Positions 14,343 to 23,332 of a stretch of DNA of 64,000 nucleotides are shown here, piece by piece; position 1 is the first letter of the stretch; the number at the start of each line of letters is the position of its first letter. Below the pieces are notes generated by a model. That model worked only from the letters and a program-made list of their open reading frames with translations. It made no database searches and had not been told where the DNA came from. The translations under genes were made by a program, and so were the position numbers. Source of the DNA: Rhodanobacteraceae bacterium ZG21-1 (lineage in GTDB: Bacteria; Pseudomonadota; Gammaproteobacteria; Xanthomonadales; Rhodanobacteraceae); the NCBI GenBank assembly GCA_021390615.1, contig JAJEJU010000020.1, positions 1-64,000 on the forward strand, read 5' to 3'.

Positions 14343-15530
14343 CTAGCTCCGCGTCGAATCGTAGAGTTGCTGCAGCATGTCGCTGGACACCGTCATCACG
14401 CGCGAGCTGGCCTGGTAGCCGCGCTGGATCACGATCATGTCGGCCAGCTCCTGGGTCAGGTCGACGTTGGACATCTCCAGGCTGCTGCCCTCGATCTGGC
14501 CCAGGTACGAGGTGCCGGGGCGCCCGATCTGGGCGACCTGATCCTTCGGCGGCAGGTAAAGATTGCCCTGGATCGCCTGCAAATTGCTTTCGTCGGCGAA
14601 GGCCGCGAGCGCCAGCTGCGGGCCCGGCTTGGTCTCGCTGTCGGCATAGGTCAGCTGCAGCACGCCGTTCTGATCGAACGACTGCGAGGAAATGCCGATC
14701 ACCGCGTGGCCGTCCTTCACCTGCGCCGCCAGGCTGGAGGCAGTGCCGTGGAAGCTGGTGGCGCCGCTGAGGCCGCCGGGCGTGCCGAAGTTGAAGGCGA
14801 TCGACTGCGCCTGCCCGCCGAAAGTCGTGTTCACCGTGACGGTGTTGAAGCCGGCCTCGGGCGCACCGGTGCTGTCGAACTGCACGGTGCCGCTGCCCAG
14901 CGAATTGCCGTTGCTGTCGGTGACCGCCACCGTCCAGCTGCTGCCGGAGGCCGCGGAGGTGCTGGTGGCGGCATTCGGGTTGCTGTTGGTCAGGGTGACG
15001 GTGAGCACGTGCGACGCGCCCTGCGCGTCGTACACGGTGATGTTGCTCACCTTGTCGGTCGGGTCGTTGGGCGAGATGTTGCCGGTGAGGTTCACCGTGG
15101 TGGTGGCCTGCGCCGGCAGCGTCTTCAGGCTGGAGATGTCGATGTTGCCGAAGTTGCCGTTGGCGTCGTAGCCCTGCACGAAATAGCCATTGACCGAATC
15201 GACCAGCACGCCGTCCTGGTTGAACTGGAACTGGCCGGAGCGCGTGTAATAAGTGCTGCCCTGCGAATCCTTCAGGACGAACAGGCCCTCGCCGTTGATC
15301 GCCACATTGGTGGCATTGGTGGTCTGCTCGATCTGGCCTTCGCTGGTGTCCTCGCCGGTGCCGGCGATCCTGGTGCCGTCGTCGCCCATCACGTTCTCGT
15401 AGAACGAGTCGCTGCCGCGGAAGCCCGGCGTATTCATGTTGCTGATGTTGTTGCTGATCGTGTTGAGCCCCTGCGAGAAACTGAAGAGGCCGGACACGCT
15501 GTTGTACAACGCCTGCAGGATGGATGGCAT
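14343..15530 (-). CDS. flgE: Flagellar hook protein FlgE
   Basis: 395 residues. It has the N-terminal rod/hook motif (SGLFSFSQGLNTISNNISNMNTPGFRG), a central FlgE D1/D2 region (GYFVQGYDANGNFGNI...) and the conserved C-terminal heptad segment (SNVDLTQELADMIVIQRGYQASSRV). FlgE polymerises into the hook and is exported by the flagellar apparatus. It lies 12 bp after flgD. Length and motifs are normal, so a true hook, not only a rod, is encoded. Confidence 0.94.
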   Translation of the reverse strand: MPSILQALYNSVSGLFSFSQGLNTISNNISNMNTPGFRGSDSFYENVMGDDGTRIAGTGEDTSEGQIEQTTNATNVAINGEGLFVLKDSQGSTYYTRSGQFQFNQDGVLVDSVNGYFVQGYDANGNFGNIDISSLKTLPAQATTTVNLTGNISPNDPTDKVSNITVYDAQGASHVLTVTLTNSNPNAATSTSAASGSSWTVAVTDSNGNSLGSGTVQFDSTGAPEAGFNTVTVNTTFGGQAQSIAFNFGTPGGLSGATSFHGTASSLAAQVKDGHAVIGISSQSFDQNGVLQLTYADSETKPGPQLALAAFADESNLQAIQGNLYLPPKDQVAQIGRPGTSYLGQIEGSSLEMSNVDLTQELADMIVIQRGYQASSRVMTVSSDMLQQLYDSTRS

Positions 15531-15542
15531 GAGCTTGCCCTC

Positions 15543-15962
15543 TTATGGCGTGACGAGCTGGACTTGGGCCAGGGTGACGTTGGTCAGCACCTGGTTGCTG
15601 GAGGTGGTCACCGTCAGCTGCACGCCGTTGGTGCTGTAGTTGATGCCGGTCACCTTGCCGCTGGTGGTGGAACCGTCCGCGTTGCCGATCTGCACGCTGT
15701 GGTTGAGCAGGCCGAGCGACTGGTAGGTCGAGTTCACGCTGAGCAGGTTGTTGATGCCGGTCACCTGCTCGCTCTGCTGCTCGATGCTGACGAACTCGGC
15801 CAGCTGGGTGAGGAACTGGCTGTTGTCCAGCGGCTGCATCGGATCCTGGTATTGCAGCTCGCTGACGAACAGCTGGATGAAGTTCTGCTCGTTGATGCCC
15901 GAGTTGGGCAGGGCCGAGGGGTCGGTGGTGTTCAACTGGCTGCCAATCGCGTCGATCGCCAT
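15543..15962 (-). CDS. flgD: Hook-capping protein FlgD (short form)
   Basis: 139 residues, like the short FlgD forms and shorter than the ~220-residue enterobacterial protein. It contains the typical segment NFIQLFVSELQYQDPMQPLDNSQFLTQLAEF and a C-terminal VTGINYSTNGVQLTV piece. FlgD caps the growing hook. It lies between the fliK-like gene and flgE. Confidence 0.9.
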   Translation of the reverse strand: MAIDAIGSQLNTTDPSALPNSGINEQNFIQLFVSELQYQDPMQPLDNSQFLTQLAEFVSIEQQSEQVTGINNLLSVNSTYQSLGLLNHSVQIGNADGSTTSGKVTGINYSTNGVQLTVTTSSNQVLTNVTLAQVQLVTP

Positions 15963-15971
15963 ACGTGCTCC

Positions 15972-16769
15972 TTAGTCGGTTTGCCGCGAAGACCAGGCTT
16001 CGCGTCCGTTCAACATGATTCTGTGCAGCGCCACGCCGTCGGCGCGCGCGCAGTCGCGCAGCTGCGCGACCAGGGCAGGCACTTCGCCGGGCTGGACCCG
16101 GTAATCCCTGATCCAGGCCACCGTGCCGCCGTCGCGCTGGCGCACCAGGCGCAGCAGGCTGTCCGGCCAGCGCGACTGCGTGCCGGCCAGCGTCGCAGTC
16201 ACCGGGTCGGTCGGCAGCGATGCCGATTCGGGCTGCAACGCCGAAATGCGGAACAGCGGCAGCGTGGCCGCTGATGCCGTGGCCGGCGCCACTTCGCTTA
16301 CGGCAGGCATCGCTGCAAGCACCGTCGATGCCGGGGACTGCTGCACGGCGGTGACTTGTTCCGCCGCCGGAGCGACACTGGCTGTGGGCTGTTCCGGCGG
16401 CGCCTCGGTATCGGCAGCGGCCAGCTCGGAAAGATAAGCTCCCGCCAGCGCATGCATGCCGTAGACGCGTGCGTCACGCAGGGCCTGGGTGACGCCCACC
16501 GGCTGCACCGCGATGTCGAGCAGTGCCTGCGTGGGCAACAAGGTCGCCTGCCGGTCCGCCATTGCGGACTGAACGGCCGCGGCCGGCCCGGCCTCCGGCG
16601 CGACGACCTCGGCGCGAGCTGATTCGGCCCGACCGCCAGGAGCAGCCGCGTGCCGGCTCTCGTCACGCTGGTATGCCAGCGCCTTGGCGAAATCCTGTGC
16701 TTCCGCGCGCCGGGCTTCGCCGGAGCGCTGCACCAAGCGGTGCGGATCGATCCCCGTCACGTCGGTCAT
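15972..16769 (-). CDS. Putative hook-length control protein (FliK position)
   Basis: 265 residues, rich in Ala and Pro in the middle (residues ~90-190), with a globular C-terminal ~70 residues beginning near LLRLVRQRDGGTVAWIRDYRV. It starts 4 nt inside the upstream fliJ end and is followed by flgD, the normal place of fliK. The usual FliK C-terminal motifs (LxPxxLGxVxV) are not visible, so the assignment is from position and composition. It may be a divergent length-control or substrate-switch protein of this apparatus. Confidence 0.5.
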   Translation of the reverse strand: MTDVTGIDPHRLVQRSGEARRAEAQDFAKALAYQRDESRHAAAPGGRAESARAEVVAPEAGPAAAVQSAMADRQATLLPTQALLDIAVQPVGVTQALRDARVYGMHALAGAYLSELAAADTEAPPEQPTASVAPAAEQVTAVQQSPASTVLAAMPAVSEVAPATASAATLPLFRISALQPESASLPTDPVTATLAGTQSRWPDSLLRLVRQRDGGTVAWIRDYRVQPGEVPALVAQLRDCARADGVALHRIMLNGREAWSSRQTD

Positions 16770-17215
16770 GGCCGCTCCTTGCCGTCGACCCAGCGTTCGA
16801 TCGCGTCTTCCTCGCGCTTGGCCGCCTGCAGCCGGTGCTGCTCCACGCGATACTGCCCGGCCCGCTCTTCCGCTCTTTCATGGCGGCGCTTGGCCTGCAC
16901 ATTGTCCTCGGCACAGCGCTCGCGCGCGGAGGTCGCCTCGGCCAGTTGCCCGTTCGCCTCGCGCAGGCGCTGCTGGGTGTACAGGCCGAGCTGGGACAGC
17001 AGCACGTAGCGATTCAGATCGATTGCCGCACCGGCCGCAGCGCAATCGCGGCTGGCCTGGGCCACTGCGTCGCAGGCGGCCTGTGCGGCATCGCGGTGCT
17101 CCTGCTGCACGCGCTCGGCCTGCACGGCCTGCGCCAGCATCGCGGCGGCCTGCATTTCCTTGACGCGTGCGGTGCGCTGCAGGAATTCGCGCGCGCGCAG
17201 TTTCTGGTCTTTCAT
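16766..17215 (-). CDS. fliJ: Flagellar export chaperone/stalk protein FliJ
   Basis: 149 residues, almost entirely coiled coil: long heptad-like stretches rich in Ala, Gln, Glu and Arg. FliJ sits in the FliI hexamer like a rotary shaft and couples it to FlhA. It overlaps fliI and the fliK-like gene by 4 nt each. Sequence alone is weak, but length, coiled coil and place between fliI and fliK fit. Confidence 0.8.
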   Translation of the reverse strand: MKDQKLRAREFLQRTARVKEMQAAAMLAQAVQAERVQQEHRDAAQAACDAVAQASRDCAAAGAAIDLNRYVLLSQLGLYTQQRLREANGQLAEATSARERCAEDNVQAKRRHERAEERAGQYRVEQHRLQAAKREEDAIERWVDGKERP

Positions 17216-18546
17216 CGGCCGGCTCCTTCGTGGACCACCAGGTGGCGCAACGCCGCCACGCTCTCGGCACGCGTCGCCACCTCCGACGGCAGCTGGCGCA
17301 GGCTGTCGACGACGCGCGGATACAACGCGACCGCCTCGTCCAGGCCGGCATGGGTGCCGGCCTGATATGCGCCCATCTCGATCAGGTCGCGCGAGGACTC
17401 GTAGGTCGCCACCACCGACTTCACGCGTGCAGCGACCCGCTGCTCCTCGTCGGTGGCGACCCGCGCCAGCAGGCGGCTGACGCTGGCGAGCAGGTCGATG
17501 GCCGGCAGCTGGCCGCGCGCGGCGATCTCGCGCGACAGCACGATATGGCCGTCCAGAATCGCACGCATGTGGTCGGCGACCGGCTCGTTCATGTCGTCGC
17601 CCTCGACCAGCACGCTGTAGATCGCCGAGATCGAGCCACCCGCCCGTACCCGGCCGCCACGCTCGAGGATCTGCGGCAGCAGGTTGAACACCGAGGGTGG
17701 ATAGCCGCGCGAGGTCGGTGGCTCGCCCACCGCCAGGCCCACCTCGCGCTGCGCCATGGCGAAGCGGGTGATCGAATCGACGATCAGCAGCACGTCCATG
17801 CCCAGGTCGCGGAAATATTCCGCCACCGCATGCGCCGCATGCACGGCGTGGGTGCGCACCAGGGCGGGCTGATCGGCCGTCGCCACCAGCATCACCGACT
17901 TGGCGCGCCCTTCGGCGCCTAGCGCCTCCTGCAGGAAGTCGCCGACTTCGCGGCCGCGTTCGCCGACCAGGGCCACCACCACCACGTCGACGCGCACGTG
18001 CCGGGTCATCATGCCCAGCAAGGTGCTCTTGCCCACGCCGCTGCCGGCGAACACGCCGACCCGCTGCCCCTTCGCCAGCGGCAGCACGGCGTCGATCGCC
18101 TTGACGCCGGTTTCCAGCGCTTCGTCCAGCGGAGCGCGGTGCATCGGATTGATCGGCGCGCGCTGGATGTCGCGCTGGCCTTCGTAGAGCGGCGCCGGGC
18201 CGCTGTCCAGCGGTGCACCGAAGGCGTCGACCACTCGCCCGATCATGGCGCGGCCGACCGGTATCTGCAGCTTGCGGCCCAGCGCGCGCACACGCGCACC
18301 CGCCGAGACGCCGCGCAGATGGCCGAACGGCATCAGCAGCACGTGGCCGTCGCGGAAGCCGACGACTTCGGCGGTGATCGTGCCACCCTCCTGATCGACG
18401 GCGATCTCGCAGAGTTCGCCGATGCGCGCGGCCGGTCCCTGCGCCTCGATCACCAACCCATTGAAGGCCAGCAGGCGGCCGTAATGGGCCAGCGGCACCC
18501 GCTGCGACAGCAGGGTACGGTAACGCTGGAGGGCCGTCGCGATCAT
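17212..18546 (-). CDS. fliI: Flagellum-specific ATPase FliI
   Basis: 444 residues from the ATG at 18546, which overlaps the fliH stop (ATGA). It has Walker A FAGSGVGKSTLL, Walker B VLLIVDSITRFAMAQREVG, and the family segment GEPPTSRGYPPSVFNLLPQILERGG. FliI energises unfolding and delivery of export substrates together with FliH and FliJ. Everything needed for catalysis is visible. Confidence 0.97.
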   Translation of the reverse strand: MIATALQRYRTLLSQRVPLAHYGRLLAFNGLVIEAQGPAARIGELCEIAVDQEGGTITAEVVGFRDGHVLLMPFGHLRGVSAGARVRALGRKLQIPVGRAMIGRVVDAFGAPLDSGPAPLYEGQRDIQRAPINPMHRAPLDEALETGVKAIDAVLPLAKGQRVGVFAGSGVGKSTLLGMMTRHVRVDVVVVALVGERGREVGDFLQEALGAEGRAKSVMLVATADQPALVRTHAVHAAHAVAEYFRDLGMDVLLIVDSITRFAMAQREVGLAVGEPPTSRGYPPSVFNLLPQILERGGRVRAGGSISAIYSVLVEGDDMNEPVADHMRAILDGHIVLSREIAARGQLPAIDLLASVSRLLARVATDEEQRVAARVKSVVATYESSRDLIEMGAYQAGTHAGLDEAVALYPRVVDSLRQLPSEVATRAESVAALRHLVVHEGAGR

Positions 18547-19193
18547 GCGCGCGTCTCCTCCAGTGCTTCGCGCATGGTCAGGTAAATCGCTTCGAGGCGC
18601 GCGCCGATCGAGCTTTCCACCTCGCCGCGCGGCGTCGCCAGCCGACACGTGCCTGCAGCGAGATCGGCCTCGGCGACCACGTCCAGACCGGCCAGCTGCT
18701 CGGGCAGGAAGGCGCGATCCTGCGGCGCCACCGCGATCCGCAGCGCCCTGGCCCGCAGCTCGTCGACCATCTGCGCGCACAGCCGGCGCAGCAGTTCGCG
18801 ATCGGCGTGCATGACGCCGAACATCTCGCGCAGCGCGGCCAGCGCGATTTCGAAGGCCTGTTCTTCCATCGCGGCAGCCTGCTGCGCCAACGCCTGGTCC
18901 AGGCCGCCGGCCAGGCCGGCCAGTCGCCCGCGCTCGGCCAGCAGCGCCGACTCGGCGTCCTGCCACTGGCGTTGCATGCGTTCTTCCTGCTCGCGCATGC
19001 GGCGCTCGACGTCGCGCACCGCATCGCGCTCGCCCTCGGCATAGCCTTCCGCGTAGCCGTCGCGGTAGGCGATCGTGTCGATCGCCTCGCCCGCTTCGTC
19101 CGCGCGAGTCTCACCGCCCGAGGCCAGCGTCGCCCGCAACGGACGCCGTGCCGCAGTCTCGGTCACCGTATCGCTGGAAAGGCGACGCACCAT
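18543..19193 (-). CDS. fliH: FliI regulator FliH
   Basis: 216 residues from the ATG at 19193. The sequence runs through a charged helical stretch (YRDGYAEGYAEGERDAVRDVERR, glycine-spaced as in FliH/SctL) into a C-terminal V-ATPase E-like domain (FEIALAALREMFGV...). It binds the FliI N-terminus and docks it at FliN. The start codon shares one base with the stop of the fliG-like gene (TGATG). Confidence 0.88.
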   Translation of the reverse strand: MVRRLSSDTVTETAARRPLRATLASGGETRADEAGEAIDTIAYRDGYAEGYAEGERDAVRDVERRMREQEERMQRQWQDAESALLAERGRLAGLAGGLDQALAQQAAAMEEQAFEIALAALREMFGVMHADRELLRRLCAQMVDELRARALRIAVAPQDRAFLPEQLAGLDVVAEADLAAGTCRLATPRGEVESSIGARLEAIYLTMREALEETRA

Positions 19194-19627
19194 CAGGCGG
19201 CCTCCCCCGGCTGCACGAGTTGGCGAGCCAGCGCCGCGGCCAGCGCGCTCGGCAACGGCTCGGGCAGACCGGCCAGCTCGCGCCGCACCGCCTCCGCGCA
19301 AGCGCGTTCGCAGGCGGCCAGATAGATCTCCACGTGGTCCGGCGCCGCCGCGGCCAGCATGCGTGCGGCCCAGGCGGGCGAGCACTGGTTCAGGCGCACG
19401 ATCAGTTGGTCCGGCGGCGGCACTTCCACCGGCGCCTGGTCCGGCTCGTCCGCCAGCGCCGACGACAGCAGGCCCGGCCGGTCGCCAAGCAGGCGGCCTG
19501 CCTCGCGGATCAGCGGGGCCAGGGTAGCCTGCGCGCGCGCCGGCAGTTTCGCCAGCATCCAGCGGCGATCGTCCGGATGCATGGCGGCGAGCGCCAGCGC
19601 GGCCTTGCGCGAACCGGCCGGATTCAT
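19193..19627 (-). CDS. Short FliG-position protein without torque domain
   Basis: Only 144 residues, while FliG has ~330. The ATG at 19627 overlaps the fliF stop (ATGA), and the next gene is fliH, so it sits exactly where fliG belongs. It is all-helical and shows two similar units, around MHPDDRRWMLAKLP (residues ~16-29) and CSPAWAARMLAAAAP, resembling the armadillo-type helices of FliG N/middle domains. The C-terminal domain with the charged torque helix that meets MotA is absent. It may be a reduced FliG or a SctK-like adaptor between FliF and the C-ring. No frameshift remnant is seen: the flanking genes abut it directly. Confidence 0.6.
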   Translation of the reverse strand: MNPAGSRKAALALAAMHPDDRRWMLAKLPARAQATLAPLIREAGRLLGDRPGLLSSALADEPDQAPVEVPPPDQLIVRLNQCSPAWAARMLAAAAPDHVEIYLAACERACAEAVRRELAGLPEPLPSALAAALARQLVQPGEAA

Positions 19628-21039
19628 CGGCGCGCCTCGGCCGAGTCGATCCAGCGCTGGATGCGCGCAAGCGCCTCCTCGCGTTCGCTCGCCGACAGCC
19701 GGCGCGGCGTGCGACGGCGAGCGGCCAGCGTCCAGATCACGGCGACGATGCCGAGCAGGGCCAGCAAGCCCATGGCCAGCAGCCACGGCTGGCTCGGCAA
19801 GCCGATGCCGGCCGCACCGACCGGCGAGGCTGCAGCGGTCGCATCGGCTGTCTGCGTCGCCGCCGCGGCTACCGCCGTCCCCGGCTTCGCCGCCGCATGC
19901 TGCGGCGGCGCGATCGCCGCAATATCCACCTTGTCGCCGCGCGCCGCATCCAGGCCCAGGCCGGCGGACACCACTTCGGCCAGACGGCTGATCTCCGCCG
20001 CCGGCAGGTTCGCCGGAATCACGATGCCTACCGAGACGCGGTCGATGCGGCCGAGCGCTTTCTCGACCTCTTCCTGCTCGCGCCCGTGCGCGTACTCGAC
20101 CTCGCGGTCGTTGCTGGCCGGACTGGTCTTGACGTGATCCGGATCGGAATCGTCGGTGGCGCGGCTGGCCGAGTTGGTCTTCTCGCGCAGCAGCAGGCCG
20201 TTGCCGTCCTTGCCCTGCGGGATCAGCCGCTCACTCACCTGCTTCACGTGGTCGTAGTTCAGGCGCACATCGACCGACACGGTGAAGTCGTCGGTCTGCA
20301 GCACGCGCCGCAGCAGCTCGCCGATGCGCGCACGCAGCTCCCCTTCCAGCCGGCTCTGCTGATCCAGCCGGCCGGCGGCGACTTCGCTGCCGCTGCCATC
20401 GGCGGCATAGCCGGACAACACCACGCCCTTGTCGTCCAGCACCACCACCGCGTCGGGCGTCAGGCCGTCGACCGCCGAAGCCACCAGCCGCTGGATACCG
20501 GCCACGGCGCGCGCGTCGAGATGCTTCTGCGGTCGCAGGTCCAAGGTCACCGAGGCCTTCGAAGCATCCTGGTTGGGCTGGAACAGGTCGGCATGGCGAA
20601 TGGTGAGATGCACGCGCGCCGCCGCCACTTCGTCCAGCGAAGAGATCGTGCGCTCCAGCTCGCCCTGCAGGGCACGCTGGAAGTTCACCTTCTGGGCGAA
20701 TTCGGTGACTCCGTAGTCGGAGTCCTTGAACAGCTCGAAGCCGACGCTGCCTCCCTTCGGCACGCCCTGCGAGACCAGCTTCATGCGGGTGTCGTAGACC
20801 TGCTCGGCCGGCACCAGGATCGCCTTGCCGCCGTCGGCCAGGCGGTAAGGCACCTGCAGCTGGCCCAGCGTGGCGGTGATTTCCGCCGCATCGGACTCGC
20901 GCAGGTCGCTGAACAGCAGGCCGTAGGGCGGATGCGAAATCCACCAGGCCACGCCCGCGACGATCACGGCGATCGCCAACAGCCCGGCGGCGAACGCGAT
21001 GCGCGCCCGCTGCGACATGGATGCGAAATACTGCCTCAT
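19624..21039 (-). CDS. fliF: MS-ring protein FliF with a short cytoplasmic tail
   Basis: 471 residues from the ATG at 21039, chosen because GGAG precedes it; a TTG eight codons upstream is also open. Membrane helix 1 lies at ~16-36, then the ring-building domains (VNFQRALQGELERTISSLDEVAAARVHL), a disordered loop, and helix 2 near residues 420-440 (PWLLAMGLLALLGIVAVIW). Only ~30 residues follow helix 2, whereas typical FliF of ~560 residues ends in a longer FliG-binding tail. That fits the tiny fliG-like partner encoded next. Confidence 0.93.
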   Translation of the reverse strand: MRQYFASMSQRARIAFAAGLLAIAVIVAGVAWWISHPPYGLLFSDLRESDAAEITATLGQLQVPYRLADGGKAILVPAEQVYDTRMKLVSQGVPKGGSVGFELFKDSDYGVTEFAQKVNFQRALQGELERTISSLDEVAAARVHLTIRHADLFQPNQDASKASVTLDLRPQKHLDARAVAGIQRLVASAVDGLTPDAVVVLDDKGVVLSGYAADGSGSEVAAGRLDQQSRLEGELRARIGELLRRVLQTDDFTVSVDVRLNYDHVKQVSERLIPQGKDGNGLLLREKTNSASRATDDSDPDHVKTSPASNDREVEYAHGREQEEVEKALGRIDRVSVGIVIPANLPAAEISRLAEVVSAGLGLDAARGDKVDIAAIAPPQHAAAKPGTAVAAAATQTADATAAASPVGAAGIGLPSQPWLLAMGLLALLGIVAVIWTLAARRRTPRRLSASEREEALARIQRWIDSAEARR

Positions 21040-21115
21040 ACCTACTCCAAAACGATCCTTCAATACCCGGCGTCACCCGGTGCGGGCAGCCGCCCGACGC
21101 GGCGCCTGCCCTTCC

Positions 21116-21415
21116 CTACAGCTGCATGTTGGTGAGGTTCTGGTACGCGTCGAGCACCCGGTTGCGCACCTCGACCGCGAGCTGCAGCTTCAGGTGCGCC
21201 TGCTCCATCGCGATCATCACGTCGTGCACCGGCACGTTCTCTCCGGCGGCCAGCGCGCGCGCCGAGGCATCGGCCACGTTGAGGCTGTCGCTGATGTCGT
21301 GCACCTCGCGGCCCACCGCGTCCATGAACGAGGCGCCGGGCGCCGCGCTCGCCGAGCCGGTCTCGGGCAGGCCGACCTTATTCAGTGCGATCGCTTCGAT
21401 CGGGGCGATGCTCAT
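21116..21415 (-). CDS. fliE: Rod/MS-ring junction protein FliE
   Basis: 99 residues with the FliE C-terminal pattern (VPVHDVMIAMEQAHLKLQLAVEVRNRVLDAYQNLTNMQL). FliE is the first exported axial protein and anchors the rod to FliF. It overlaps flgC by 4 nt and is followed by a 76-bp gap before fliF. Confidence 0.94.
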   Translation of the reverse strand: MSIAPIEAIALNKVGLPETGSASAAPGASFMDAVGREVHDISDSLNVADASARALAAGENVPVHDVMIAMEQAHLKLQLAVEVRNRVLDAYQNLTNMQL

Positions 21416-21831
21416 GATTCACCGCCGACGTCGAGCGCGTGCAGGGCCATGCTGCGCAAGGTGTTGAAGGCGCGCACGTTGGCCTCGTAGGCGCGGCTTG
21501 CCTCTACCAGCGAGCTCATTTCCTGCACCATGTCCACGCGCGGATAGCTGACCATGCCCTGCGCGTCGGCCATCGGATCGGAAGGGTCGTGCACCTCGCG
21601 CTGGCCTGCCTCGACCGCGACCAGCGCAGGCTCCGGCGGCAGCTCGCCGGCGCCGATGCCGACTACCGCGTCGAAACCCACGCCATAGGGCGCCGCGCGC
21701 AGCAGGCGCGTCGGCTGACCCGGCGCCACCGGCGTGTTGGCCACTGCGATGTTGTGGCTGGCCGCTTCCAGCCGCAGCCTCTCGTATTCCAGGCCGAAGC
21801 GCGAGGCCGAGAAAATCTGGTCGACCACCAT
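21412..21831 (-). CDS. flgC: Proximal rod protein FlgC
   Basis: 139 residues with the rod signature at both ends (ERLRLEAASHNIAVANTP and VDMVQEMSSLVEASRAYEANVRAFNTLRSM). It lies between flgB (2 bp) and fliE (4-nt overlap). FlgC builds the proximal rod with FlgB and FlgF. Confidence 0.94.
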   Translation of the reverse strand: MVVDQIFSASRFGLEYERLRLEAASHNIAVANTPVAPGQPTRLLRAAPYGVGFDAVVGIGAGELPPEPALVAVEAGQREVHDPSDPMADAQGMVSYPRVDMVQEMSSLVEASRAYEANVRAFNTLRSMALHALDVGGES

Positions 21832-21833
21832 GT

Positions 21834-22205
21834 TCAGTTCCTCCCGGCCATGGCCAGTTGCATGAGTGCGAAGCGCCGCGACAACACCGTCGTCAGCGAC
21901 TGATAGTCCACGCTCGCCGTCTCCAGTTCCGCGACTTCGCCGTCGAGGTTCACCGAGACGCCGTCGTCCGCATCGGCGACATGCTCGGTCGCGCGCAAAT
22001 GGGACGGCGTGATCGAGGCCAGGCTGTCGCTGGAGGTGCCCGGATCGTCCGCCGCCTGATGCAGCAGGCCGATGGCCTGGCCGAAATCCAGCCGCTGCGC
22101 GCGATAACCGGGCACATCGACATTCGCGATATTGGTGCTGGCGACTTCGGCGCGCAGGCGGGCCATGCTGATGCCCAGGCGAACGGCTTCGGTGGTCAGG
22201 TCCAT
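21834..22205 (-). CDS. flgB: Proximal rod protein FlgB
   Basis: 123 residues. N-terminal ARLRAEVASTNIANVDVPGYRAQRLDF is the rod signature, and the C-terminus (VDYQSLTTVLSRRFALMQLAM) is FlgB-like. It opens the flgB-flgC-fliE trio, 11 bp after flgI. Confidence 0.93.
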   Translation of the reverse strand: MDLTTEAVRLGISMARLRAEVASTNIANVDVPGYRAQRLDFGQAIGLLHQAADDPGTSSDSLASITPSHLRATEHVADADDGVSVNLDGEVAELETASVDYQSLTTVLSRRFALMQLAMAGRN

Positions 22206-22216
22206 GATGGCGTTCC

Positions 22217-23332
22217 TTATTGGATGATCAGTTCGCCGTGCAGGGCGCCGGCGGTCTTGATGGACTGGAGTACGGTGATCACGTCGCGCGTGGTCAGATG
22301 GATAGCGCGCAGCGCGGCGATCAGGTCGGCGACGGTGGCGCCGCTGGGAATGCTCACCAGCTTGGCCTCCGGGTCTTGCACGCGGATGTTCGCCTGCGGC
22401 ACCACCGCCGTGCCGATGTTGCGCGACGGGTTCACGTAGACGCCGTCCGGCTGCGACACCAGATAGTCGGTCTGCACCTCGATGCGCAGGTCGCCCTGCG
22501 AAATCGTCACGCTGCCCAGGCGCACGTCGCCGCCGGAGACCACCGTGCCGGTGCGCTCGTTGACCACCACGCGCGCCACTTCGTCCGGCATCACCGGCAC
22601 GTTCTCAATCATCGAGATCGCGCGCACGATGTCGCCCGGCGGCGTGGCGAAGGTGACGCGCACCTTGCCGGCATGCTCGGCCACGGCCTGCACGCCGGCG
22701 TTGCGGCGCAGCGACTCGGCCACGCGCTCGGCGGTGGTGAAGTCCGGCTGGTACAGCACCACGTCGAGACTGTGGCCGTCCTCGCCCAGGCCCAGCGGCG
22801 CTTCGCGCTCGACCGAGGCGCCGTCCGGCACGCGGCCCACGGTCGGATGGTTCTTCTGTTCCGAGCTGCCGAAGGCGTGCACCTCGTAGCCGCCGACCGA
22901 CAGCGGCCCCTGCGCCAGCGCGTAGAGCTTGCTGTCCGGGCCGTTCAGCGGGGTCAGCAGCAAGGTGCCCCCGGTGAGGCTGCGCGCATCGCCCAGCGAG
23001 GACACCGACACGTCGAGCTTCTGTCCCGATTCGGCGAAGGGCGGCAGCACGGCGGTGACCATCACCGCGGCGACGTTACGGCTGTTCAGATCGTCCGGGC
23101 TGATGTTCACCCCGAAGTGGCTGAGCGTGTTGGCGACCGACTGCACGGTGAGGCGGTTCTTGCTGGAGTCGCCGGTGCCGGCCAGACCGATCACCAGGCC
23201 GTAGCCGGTGAGCGCGTTGTCGCGCACGCCCTGCACCCGCGCGATTTCCTTCAGCCGCACGGGCTGCTCGGCGGCCTGTGCCGAGAGGCCGGCGAAGGCG
23301 ATAAGAAGGAGCGCACAGCAGAAACGCTTCAT
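22217..23332 (-). CDS. flgI: P-ring protein FlgI
   Basis: 371 residues. A Sec signal peptide (~20 residues ending ...SAQAAE) precedes the highly conserved FlgI body (VRDNALTGYGLVIGLAGTGD, then NRNVAAVMVTAVLPPF). FlgI forms the periplasmic P ring around the rod. Its start overlaps the flgH stop (ATGA). Confidence 0.97.
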   Translation of the reverse strand: MKRFCCALLLIAFAGLSAQAAEQPVRLKEIARVQGVRDNALTGYGLVIGLAGTGDSSKNRLTVQSVANTLSHFGVNISPDDLNSRNVAAVMVTAVLPPFAESGQKLDVSVSSLGDARSLTGGTLLLTPLNGPDSKLYALAQGPLSVGGYEVHAFGSSEQKNHPTVGRVPDGASVEREAPLGLGEDGHSLDVVLYQPDFTTAERVAESLRRNAGVQAVAEHAGKVRVTFATPPGDIVRAISMIENVPVMPDEVARVVVNERTGTVVSGGDVRLGSVTISQGDLRIEVQTDYLVSQPDGVYVNPSRNIGTAVVPQANIRVQDPEAKLVSIPSGATVADLIAALRAIHLTTRDVITVLQSIKTAGALHGELIIQ

